From positions 124,001 to 188,000 of the forward strand of contig JAKSDQ010000071.1 in the NCBI GenBank assembly GCA_022360015.1: a DNA stretch of 64,000 nt, read 5' to 3'. The notes below the pieces were generated by a model, which saw only the letters and a list, made by a program, of their open reading frames with translations, did no database searches and was not told the DNA's origin. This DNA comes from Cytophagales bacterium (GTDB taxonomy: Bacteria > Bacteroidota > Bacteroidia > Cytophagales > Cyclobacteriaceae). The stretch's first letter is position 1, and each line of letters starts with the position of its first letter. The translations under genes and the position numbers were made by a program. Shown in pieces: positions 34,951-42,562 of the stretch.

Positions 34951-36045
34951 ATGATTGGATATAGATTTGGAGAGTTTATCCCAGAGAAAAAGAAAGCCAA
35001 TAACTTCGATGATCTGCTGAATATATTTATGCAGATCATGTTGGTTACGGTAGGAGATGTTGGTGAGGCATTGCAATGGCTCACCAATCTCGACAAGCAA
35101 TATAACCTGACAAACGATGCTTATGGCATTGGAGATTTCATCCGGGATTTAAAAGATAAAGGATATCTTACAGAAGAAAATGTTAAAGGTGCATTCAAAT
35201 TAACTGCCAAAGGAGAGCAGAAAATCAGAAAAAACGCCCTGGAGGAAATATTTGGAAAATTAAAAAAAGCAGGAGGGGGCAACCACAGGACCCACTACAG
35301 CGGCCTAGGTGATGAGAAAAGTACCGACAGGAGGAATTTCCGGTTTGGTGACTCTATTCAGCAGATTTCTATGACCGATTCCATCAAAAATGCTCACATC
35401 AATCACGGATTATCAGATTTCATGCTTACCGAAGAAGATCTGGAGGTTGTTGAGAATGAATACAAAACACAGACTTCTACCGTATTGATGATCGATATTT
35501 CCCATTCTATGATTCTGTATGGGGAAGATCGCATTACCCCGGCCAAAAAAGTAGCCATGGCGCTGGCGGAACTAATCACTACAAGATATCCGAAAGATAC
35601 ACTGGACATCATTGTTTTTGGTAACGATGCCTGGCAGATAAAGATAAAAGACCTCCCCTACCTGCAGGTGGGCCCTTACCATACCAACACGGTAGCTGGG
35701 CTCGAGCTCGCCATGGATTTACTCAGAAGAAGGAAAAATACCAACAAGCAAATCTTTATGATTACCGATGGTAAACCAACATGCCTGAAACAAGGCATAA
35801 AATACTATAAAAACAGCTTTGGATTGGATAGCAAAATTCTCAATAAAACCCTCAACCTGGCCATTCAATGCCGAAAATTATCAATTCCCGTTACCACCTT
35901 CATGATTGCGACAGATCCTTATTTAAAAGAATTCGTTAAAGAATTTACTAAGGCAAACAACGGAAATGCCTATTACAGCGGATTGCAAGGCCTGGGCAAT
36001 CTGGTATTTGAAGATTACAAAAGAAATCGAAGAAAGAATATTTAG
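34951..36045 (+). CDS. VWA-domain protein (partner of AAA ATPase)
   Basis: A 364-residue cytoplasmic protein. The N-terminal half (about 1-165) is helical and has no recognised domain. From about residue 180 a von Willebrand A domain follows, with the MIDAS motif DISHS in MIDISHSMILYGED, GNDAW near 230 and FMITDGKPTCL near 270, so it binds a metal and probably a partner protein. It is followed after 15 bases by an AAA+ MoxR-like ATPase. Such VWA/MoxR pairs act as chaperone-type modules that insert cofactors or remodel complexes; the target here is unknown. Confidence 0.82.
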   Translation: MIGYRFGEFIPEKKKANNFDDLLNIFMQIMLVTVGDVGEALQWLTNLDKQYNLTNDAYGIGDFIRDLKDKGYLTEENVKGAFKLTAKGEQKIRKNALEEIFGKLKKAGGGNHRTHYSGLGDEKSTDRRNFRFGDSIQQISMTDSIKNAHINHGLSDFMLTEEDLEVVENEYKTQTSTVLMIDISHSMILYGEDRITPAKKVAMALAELITTRYPKDTLDIIVFGNDAWQIKIKDLPYLQVGPYHTNTVAGLELAMDLLRRRKNTNKQIFMITDGKPTCLKQGIKYYKNSFGLDSKILNKTLNLAIQCRKLSIPVTTFMIATDPYLKEFVKEFTKANNGNAYYSGLQGLGNLVFEDYKRNRRKNI

Positions 36046-36060
36046 TTTTATAACCTAACG

Positions 36061-37587
36061 ATGAATATGAATTACCAGGAAATTTTGCCTGATAAATTAT
36101 TGCGTATACAGACTTTGGGGGCACTTAAAGCCGCCGGCTATCAACCAAAGTCGATAAAACAGGAGTTAAGGAACAACCTCATTGCCAGATTACACAAAAA
36201 AGAAGAAGTATTTAAAGGTATATGGGGTTATGAGGAAACCGTTATTCCGGATTTACAAAGGGCCATATTGTCGATGCACAACATCAATTTGCTGGGTTTG
36301 CGAGGTCAGGCAAAAACGCGTCTGGCCAGGATGATGGTGGAATTGCTCGATGAATACATTCCGGTACTTAAAGGTTCTGACCTGAATGATGACCCGTTAA
36401 AACCCATATCAAAGCATGCCAAAAGCACTATTGACGAACTGGGCAATGATACCCCGATAATATGGCAACACCGGGAAGAAAGGTATACGGAAAAGCTGGC
36501 TACTCCGGATGTTTCAGTAGCAGATCTTATCGGAGATGTCGACCCCATTAAAGCTGCGTCACTGAAACTGCCGTACTCCGATGAAAGAGTGATACATTAT
36601 GGCTTAATACCGAGATCCAACCGTGGCATCTTCGTTATCAACGAACTACCTGATCTTCAGGCAAGGATACAGGTAGCCCTGTTTAACATTTTGCAGGAAG
36701 GGGACATACAGATACGTGGCTTTAAACTCCGATTGCCCCTTGACATCCAGTTTGTATTTACAGCCAACCCTGAAGACTATACGAATCGCGGTAGCATTGT
36801 GACCCCTTTGAAAGACAGAATAGACAGCCAGATTATCACCCATTATCCTAAAAGCATAGAAATTGGAAAAAAGATTACCACACAGGAAGCCAACATTAAG
36901 AAAAGTCAATGTGAAATGGTCAAAACCAACGAGTTGGCCAGCGATCTCATAGAGCAAATTGCTTTTGAAGCCAGAGAAAGTGAGTATGTGGACGCAAAAA
37001 GTGGTGTATCTGCCCGCCTGACCATTTCTGCCTATGAAAACCTGGTCAGTGCAGCAGAGAGAAGAGCACTGATTAACGGAGAAAAAGAAACATATATCCG
37101 TGTGTCAGATTTTATCGGAGCCATTCCTGCCATTACAGGCAAGGTGGAACTGGTATATGAGGGTGAACAAGAAGGCCCGGCCATTGTCGCCAATAACCTC
37201 GTAGGTAAGGCTATCAGGCAAAAATTCACGGACTTTTTTCCTAATCCTGAAGCATTCAGAAAGCAGAAAGAAAAGAGCCCTTACGCTGAGATTACCGGCT
37301 GGTTTAGTGATGGCAACGAAATTGATATTATTAATGATGCTAATAACAAGGACTATGAAAACAAACTTAACAATGTTCCGGGGTTGAAAAAACTGATAGA
37401 TCAGTATCATAAAAAAAACGATAGTGAATTTAAGCTGTTTTTAATGGAATTTGCCCTGCATGGCCTGTCAGAATACAGTTTACTAAGCAAAAAGCCGCTT
37501 ACCCACGGCACCAAATTTAAGGATTTACTCAGTAGCATGTTTTCTATACCGGGGCCTGGGGACGAAGATGATATCGATGGCTATTAG
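36061..37587 (+). CDS. MoxR / magnesium-chelatase-like AAA+ ATPase
   Basis: A 508-residue ATPase. The P-loop variant is GLRGQAKTRLARMM near residue 80 (Gly-x-x-Gly-x-Ala-Lys-Thr, as in chelatase-type AAA+ proteins), with the Walker B-like VINELPDLQARIQVALFNI near 195 and FTANPEDYTNRG near 236 in the arginine finger area. The C-terminal region (about 370-508) has no known domain. With the upstream VWA gene it probably forms a two-part remodelling machine like BchI/BchD or RavA/ViaA. ATG at 36061 or 36067 can serve as start. Confidence 0.85.
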   Translation: MNMNYQEILPDKLLRIQTLGALKAAGYQPKSIKQELRNNLIARLHKKEEVFKGIWGYEETVIPDLQRAILSMHNINLLGLRGQAKTRLARMMVELLDEYIPVLKGSDLNDDPLKPISKHAKSTIDELGNDTPIIWQHREERYTEKLATPDVSVADLIGDVDPIKAASLKLPYSDERVIHYGLIPRSNRGIFVINELPDLQARIQVALFNILQEGDIQIRGFKLRLPLDIQFVFTANPEDYTNRGSIVTPLKDRIDSQIITHYPKSIEIGKKITTQEANIKKSQCEMVKTNELASDLIEQIAFEARESEYVDAKSGVSARLTISAYENLVSAAERRALINGEKETYIRVSDFIGAIPAITGKVELVYEGEQEGPAIVANNLVGKAIRQKFTDFFPNPEAFRKQKEKSPYAEITGWFSDGNEIDIINDANNKDYENKLNNVPGLKKLIDQYHKKNDSEFKLFLMEFALHGLSEYSLLSKKPLTHGTKFKDLLSSMFSIPGPGDEDDIDGY

Positions 37588-37743
37588 TACTATTTTAGTG
37601 CCTTTATATGAAATGATTTATCGCAAATTTTCAGATATTTGTATGATTAAGATCGTGTGGCCATCGATCAACCTAATCCTTGCTGTTGCAACTACAGGGA
37701 TTTTTCAGGTGAACTGAAAATCGTTATTTTACTTTTTGAAAAG

Positions 37744-38391
37744 ATGAATATCAATGAATTAAGGAACCTGGTAAAATCGGGGGAAAACGAGACGCTGGAG
37801 TTTAAAAGAAAAGTAGCTCATCCTGAAAAAATAATCAAGGAAATCGTAGCCTTTGCCAATACCAGAGGAGGTAAATTATTGATCGGTGTAGACGACAACG
37901 GGAGCTTACCCGGATTAAAATTTGTGAATGAAGAACAATTTGCCCTGAACCAGGCCATTCAAAAGTTTATTAAACCAAAAATCAACTTTATCCTGAAGAT
38001 CATTCCATTAAACGCCAAAAAATCCGTAATTAGCTATGATATATTGGAAAGCAAAAATAAACCACATTATGTAATCGAAGACCAAACCCAGGCTTGGGGA
38101 AAGGCTTATATACGCGTGGAAGACAAAACAATCAAGGCCAGCAAAGAAATCAGGGAAATACTGAAAAGAAAAAATAAAGACAAGGGGGTGCATATTCGGT
38201 TTGGCGAAAAAGAAAAAATTTTAATGGAGTATTTAGATCAAAACGAATTTATTACCTTACGTAAATTTCAACAAATTGCCAACTTATCACGGCCCATTGC
38301 TTCAAGAACGCTGGTTAAACTGGTATTAGCCAATGTGTTAAGAATTAATGTCAACGAAACACAGGATGTGTTTACTTTGAAATTACCATAA
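37744..38391 (+). CDS. AlbA/Schlafen-type putative DNA-binding protein with winged-helix end
   Basis: A 215-residue protein from the ATG at 37744, the first good start at the domain edge (MNINELRNLVKSGE). The N-terminal Schlafen AlbA_2 domain has NETLEFKRKV near residue 15 and ANTRGGKLLIGVDDNG near 40. The C-terminal part (about 145-215) has a helix-turn-helix-like pattern, ITLRKFQQIANLSRPIASRT. These proteins are found as regulators near mobile or defence genes and near housekeeping genes. It is downstream of the VWA/AAA pair with 156 bases between, and codes on the same strand. Confidence 0.75.
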   Translation: MNINELRNLVKSGENETLEFKRKVAHPEKIIKEIVAFANTRGGKLLIGVDDNGSLPGLKFVNEEQFALNQAIQKFIKPKINFILKIIPLNAKKSVISYDILESKNKPHYVIEDQTQAWGKAYIRVEDKTIKASKEIREILKRKNKDKGVHIRFGEKEKILMEYLDQNEFITLRKFQQIANLSRPIASRTLVKLVLANVLRINVNETQDVFTLKLP

Positions 38392-38420
38392 AAATTAATC
38401 ATTTATAGATCAATTCACCT

Positions 38421-38428
38421 TATCTTTG
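38421..38428 (+). promoter_or_regulatory. -7 promoter box TATCTTTG before phoH
   Basis: An exact TAnnTTTG match, 73 bases before the ATG at 38502. A TTTA stands 15 bases upstream, a poor -33 element. Confidence 0.4.
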
Positions 38429-38501
38429 CCAAACAGCCAAATCTCGCTGAATTACAGACCGGATAATGTGTTGAATTGGGTTTTTGAATAAGGATTTAAG
38501 T

Positions 38502-39836
38502 ATGCCTACCGGAAAAGACAAGAAAATTTTTGTACTGGACACTTCCGTAATTTTATACTCTCACGATGCCATATTGAATTTTGAAGAACACGATGTAGGC
38601 ATTCCAATTACAGTTTTGGAAGAGCTGGATCACTTTAAAAAAGGCAATGATACCAAAAACTTTGAGGCGCGTGAGTTTATCAGAATGATCGATAAATTAT
38701 CTTCTGATTACATGCTCGATCATTGGATCCCATTGAATGGGAAATCCAAAGGTAAATTTAAAGTGTTGATGACCTCTGATAGTAAAATTGACGCGGAAGA
38801 CGTATTTGATCAGGAAAATGCGGATCATAAAATCCTGAATGCAGCGCTGAAGTTGCAGCAGGAAATCAAGGAAAGGAAAGTAATACTCGTCACCAAAGAC
38901 ATTAATCTAAGATTAAAGGCCAAAGCCTTAAATTTACATGCCGAGGATTACGAAACCGGGAAAATAAAAAATGTCAACAGTCTGTACAGCGGCAAAACTA
39001 CCGTAGATAAAATCAAGGTAGGGCTAATCAATGAAATGTACGAGGAGGGTTCCTTCAGTGGCGATAAGTTAAAAGATGAAGTAGCGCTATCTGCCAACAA
39101 GTATTACATATTGAAAAGCACCAAAAACTCCGTACTGGCTTATTACAACCCCATTTCACAAAACATTGAAAAAGTAGAGAAAAAGAGCGCCTACGGCATC
39201 AAACCCAGAAATGCAGAGCAGACTTTTGCCCTGCATGCCATCCTGAATCCTGAAGTCAGGCTGGTTACCATCAGAGGTGTTGCCGGAACCGGGAAAACTT
39301 TACTGGCATTGGCCGGAGCCCTCGAGCAGAGAAGATCATTTAAACAAATCTATCTTGCAAGGCCTATCGTTCCATTGAGCAACAAAGATATCGGCTATTT
39401 ACCCGGAGATATCAAATCCAAGCTGAATCCATACATGGAGCCCCTGTGGGACAACCTTAAGCTCATCCAAAATCAATTTGGGGAAAACGACAAAGAAGCC
39501 TCGAGACTTACCGAAATGGTAAACAATGAGAAACTGGTTATTACCCCTTTGGCGTATATCAGAGGCCGCAGTTTATCAAATATTTGTTTTATCGTGGATG
39601 AAGCCCAAAACCTGACACCTCATGAGGTAAAAACCATTGTTACCAGGGCCGGCGATGATACCAAAATTATTTTTACCGGGGATATTTACCAAATTGACTC
39701 CCCATATCTCGACTCGCAAAGCAACGGATTGTCCTATTTGATTGACAGAATTCAGGATCATCCGCTATACGCACATATTACATTGGAGAAGGGTGAAAGG
39801 TCGGAGTTAGCCAATCTTGCCAATGATTTGTTATAA
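38502..39836 (+). CDS. PhoH family protein with PIN domain
   Basis: A 444-residue fusion of an N-terminal PIN nuclease domain (about 5-150; VLDTSVILYSHDAI near 11, LEELDHFKKG and VTKDINLRLKAK) and a C-terminal PhoH ATPase/RNA helicase domain (about 230-440; GVAGTGKTLLALAGAL near 260, the P-loop, and FIVDEAQNLTPHEVKTIVTR near 360). PIN-PhoH proteins are RNases/ATPases thought to act in RNA turnover or toxin-antitoxin pairs. Start chosen at ATG 38502; a TTG at 38484 is a less likely start. Confidence 0.9.
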   Translation: MPTGKDKKIFVLDTSVILYSHDAILNFEEHDVGIPITVLEELDHFKKGNDTKNFEAREFIRMIDKLSSDYMLDHWIPLNGKSKGKFKVLMTSDSKIDAEDVFDQENADHKILNAALKLQQEIKERKVILVTKDINLRLKAKALNLHAEDYETGKIKNVNSLYSGKTTVDKIKVGLINEMYEEGSFSGDKLKDEVALSANKYYILKSTKNSVLAYYNPISQNIEKVEKKSAYGIKPRNAEQTFALHAILNPEVRLVTIRGVAGTGKTLLALAGALEQRRSFKQIYLARPIVPLSNKDIGYLPGDIKSKLNPYMEPLWDNLKLIQNQFGENDKEASRLTEMVNNEKLVITPLAYIRGRSLSNICFIVDEAQNLTPHEVKTIVTRAGDDTKIIFTGDIYQIDSPYLDSQSNGLSYLIDRIQDHPLYAHITLEKGERSELANLANDLL

Positions 39837-39949
39837 ACTTAAACAGCCCGCCGATCATATATATCCATAATCAAAATATTACCGGTAAGCTGTCTAAACA
39901 AAATGTGTGATTGCCAAACTAAAGGTAAGTATTTTAAGCATATTTAAAA

Positions 39950-40127
39950 AGCTATCTCTGAGCGTTGCCCCTAAAACCAGGTTATCGCAAGCCTATGCAA
40001 AAGGCGAAAAAATTAACCTGACGGCGAACAATATTCACACAATATTTGTTGGATAAATAGAAGTGCAGATAGTAATATCCTGCTAAAATAGCAATTTAAT
40101 AGGTCTTGAAGCCAAATTGCTTTTTTA
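39950..40127 (+). ncRNA. Structured small RNA candidate with intrinsic terminator
   Basis: No gene is seen in 39837-40486. Within it, 178 bases can fold as a closed multi-stem RNA: P1 CTATCT (39952-39957) with AGATAG (40067-40072); P2 CAGGTTA (39978-39984) with TAACCTG (40014-40020); P3 AACAATATT (40027-40035) with AATATTTGTT (40041-40050); and a terminator AGCAATTT (40090-40097) with AAATTGCT (40114-40121) followed by six T. The terminator and long-range pairs argue for a stand-alone transcript. No known RNA family is recognised. Confidence 0.45.
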
Positions 40128-40165
40128 TTTTAGAAAAATAAATCTTATATTGCATATTGTTGTTG

Positions 40166-40245
40166 AGGATTAAAATTTCATTGATCCTATTTATTTTGAG
40201 TTTTTGACCTTTGGGGTTCAGCTAGGAGTGGCTGAACCTCTTATT
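40166..40245 (+). other. Second hairpin unit ending in a terminator, upstream of the alkB-like gene
   Basis: AGGAT (40166-40170) can pair with ATCCT (40184-40188), and GGTTCAGC (40215-40222) with GCTGAACC (40231-40238), the latter followed by a T-rich run. It could end a short transcript or act as attenuator; nothing shows which. Confidence 0.35.
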
Positions 40246-40303
40246 TTTTACATAACTTAGAAAAAACCTCATCTTTTTAAAAAAAATCCAAGGCTGAAAC
40301 TAC

Positions 40304-40342
40304 AAAAAAACCTTCCCCAAAAATGGTAATTTTTAGAGAAGG
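40304..40342 (-). terminator. Terminator-like hairpin reading on the minus strand
   Basis: On minus: CCTTC (40338-40342 complement) with GAAGG, enclosing an AT-rich inner stem, followed by a seven-T run (40304-40310 are A on plus). No minus-strand gene lies upstream of it, which would fit a small antisense or divergent transcript from the alkB promoter region, or chance. Confidence 0.35.
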
Positions 40343-40486
40343 CAAAAAACAATCACAATACACAACATAAATGTCAAGAATTAATTTATAATATGTAACC
40401 CCCCAGATTGTGGGATTTTGTCCCCAATTAACTTTTAAGTCTGCTTAACATTCGATAAATTAGTAAAGGATCAAAGTTACCACCTG

Positions 40487-41539
40487 ATGAGTAAAATTAG
40501 ATTCTTGAAGTATTTAAGTGTCTTTTTGTTGCCTTTGACTGCTTTTATCTCATTCTCCTCCCAGGGATGGCTTACCTTTTTACCATTGGTATATACCTTT
40601 GTTTTGATTCCGTCATTAGAACTGTTTTTTAAACCCGATCATAGTAATCTCGATAAAGCTGAGCAGGAAATGGTCAAACAAGAATGGGTTTATGACTTAT
40701 TACTGTATATGATCGTTCCAATTCAACTGGCTTTTGTTGTTTATTTCCTTTATTCAATCTCCGAACCAGGGCTAACTGTTATTGAATTGACCGGAAAAAC
40801 AGCGGGAATGGGTATTATGTGCGGTGTATTCGGCATCAATGTGGCGCATGAATTAGGGCACAGGACAAAAAAGTTTGAAAAATTCTTCTCTAAAACCCTG
40901 CTTTTAACATCACTTTACATGCATTTTTTCATTGAACATAACCGGGGGCATCACAAGCATGTGGCAACCGAAGAAGATCCGGCATCAGCCAGGCTGCATG
41001 AAAGCATTTATGCATTCTGGTTACGTTCTGTTATAAATAGCTATCTTTCGGCCTGGAGATTAGAAGCCAGCAGGTTGCTGGCCAAAGGAGTAAATCCTCT
41101 GAGTTTTTATAATCAAATGTTGCAATTTCAATTGATCCAGGTGCTGTTTTTGGGCTTGATTTTTTTGATTTTCGGACTTGCACCCTTGTTGTATTTTATG
41201 ATCTCAGCACTGGTGGGCATTCTGCTCCTTGAATCGGTTAACTATATTGAACATTATGGTCTTTCCCGGGCCCGGGTGGATAAAGGTATTTATGAAAGGG
41301 TAAAACCACATCATTCCTGGAATTCAGACCATGTAATCGGAAGGGTTGTGCTTTTTGAACTTTCACGGCATTCGGACCACCACTTTAAGGCCAGTAAAAA
41401 ATATCAGGCACTGGAATATCATCCCAGGAGCCCCCAGATGCCGACAGGCTATCCGGGAATGATGATTGTGGCCCTGTTTCCACCGGTTTGGTTTAAATTG
41501 ATGCACCCGTTGATAGGTCAAATAGAAAGGGTATCGTAG
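40487..41539 (+). CDS. AlkB-type membrane monooxygenase (alkane/fatty-chain hydroxylase)
   Basis: A 350-residue non-heme di-iron integral membrane hydroxylase. About six membrane segments are seen and all histidine boxes: HELGHRTKKFEKF near residue 121, EHNRGHHKHVATEEDP near 145, NYIEHYGLSRA near 250 and LFELSRHSDHHFKA near 288. This is the pattern of AlkB/XylM-type monooxygenases, which hydroxylate terminal carbons of alkanes or related substrates with rubredoxin partners. No rubredoxin gene is near. Substrate is not certain; medium-chain alkanes or lipid tails are possible. Confidence 0.88.
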   Translation: MSKIRFLKYLSVFLLPLTAFISFSSQGWLTFLPLVYTFVLIPSLELFFKPDHSNLDKAEQEMVKQEWVYDLLLYMIVPIQLAFVVYFLYSISEPGLTVIELTGKTAGMGIMCGVFGINVAHELGHRTKKFEKFFSKTLLLTSLYMHFFIEHNRGHHKHVATEEDPASARLHESIYAFWLRSVINSYLSAWRLEASRLLAKGVNPLSFYNQMLQFQLIQVLFLGLIFLIFGLAPLLYFMISALVGILLLESVNYIEHYGLSRARVDKGIYERVKPHHSWNSDHVIGRVVLFELSRHSDHHFKASKKYQALEYHPRSPQMPTGYPGMMIVALFPPVWFKLMHPLIGQIERVS

Positions 41540-41577
41540 AAAAACATCCTGTCAAATTCGAAACCAGATAATTTTAA

Positions 41578-42486
41578 ATGAAAAAGTCAAAATTCCATCT
41601 GTTTTTAGTTCTTTTCTACGGGCTGTCAGGATGCATTCAAAGCTCGAGGGAGCCATTGAATAATGCTTCAAGCGACCCCGACGTATACACAAGGACCCAA
41701 CCACCCCTGAAACTGAACAAAGTCTGGGAAACTGACACAATTTTTACCACCGTTGAATCAATTGTATTTTACCCGATTCAAAATATATTAATTGCGTCTA
41801 ACATCAATGGAGACCCAACTAAAAAAGACGGCAATGGATTTTTGTCCAGGCTTACAACAAAAGGAGAGGTTATTGACCTCCATTGGGTAACAGGCCTGAA
41901 TGCACCTAAGGGGATGGGAATATATGGTAATAAACTGTACGTAACTGACATCGACGAATTAGTTGAAATTGACATTGAAAAAAGTAAGATCGTCAAAAAA
42001 TATCCGGTGATAGGCGCCGAATTTCTAAGTGATGTCGTGATCGATAGCCAGGGAATAGTCTATTTTACCGACTCCAATACAAACAAAATTCATCAATTAA
42101 AAGGTGATATGATTACCACCTGGCTCGAAAACGCCGATCTTGACGGCCCCAATGGTTTGTTTGTAACTGAACGTCACCTGTTAATTACTTCAATGGCTAG
42201 CAGCGACCTGCGCTCCATAAACATGACTACCGGGAAAATCAAAGTTGTAACTGATAACATCGGGGCGGGCCATGGAATTATGGCCATCGGCAATGGAGGC
42301 TATCTTATTTCTAACTGGCAAGGTGAAATATATTACCTGAATGCCGATGGAACAAAATTTAAAATTCTCGACACTAAAAAAGATAATATCAATGCCGCCG
42401 ATATCGAGTATATCAAAGAAAAAAACCTTCTCTTGGTTCCCACATTTTTCGATAACCGTATCATGGCATACAGCCTGCATGAATAA
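41578..42486 (+). CDS. SMP-30/gluconolactonase-like beta-propeller lipoprotein
   Basis: A 302-residue protein with a lipoprotein signal peptide (LFYGLSGC, Cys19). The rest is a repeated beta-propeller pattern with blades such as GLNAPKGMGIYGNKLYVTDI near 100, SDVVIDSQGIVYFTDSNTN near 150 and ENADLDGPNGLFVTERHLL near 183; SMP-30 and strictosidine-synthase proteins share this. It may be a lactonase or a non-enzymatic sensor. Its start lies 38 bases after the alkB-like stop on the same strand, so co-transcription is possible. Confidence 0.78.
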   Translation: MKKSKFHLFLVLFYGLSGCIQSSREPLNNASSDPDVYTRTQPPLKLNKVWETDTIFTTVESIVFYPIQNILIASNINGDPTKKDGNGFLSRLTTKGEVIDLHWVTGLNAPKGMGIYGNKLYVTDIDELVEIDIEKSKIVKKYPVIGAEFLSDVVIDSQGIVYFTDSNTNKIHQLKGDMITTWLENADLDGPNGLFVTERHLLITSMASSDLRSINMTTGKIKVVTDNIGAGHGIMAIGNGGYLISNWQGEIYYLNADGTKFKILDTKKDNINAADIEYIKEKNLLLVPTFFDNRIMAYSLHE

Positions 42487-42562
42487 ATTGTTATCATTTG
42501 GTAATCATGCTTTTAATTGAGTAATAATTGCTATAAATTATTGCCCGATTATTAAACGCATT

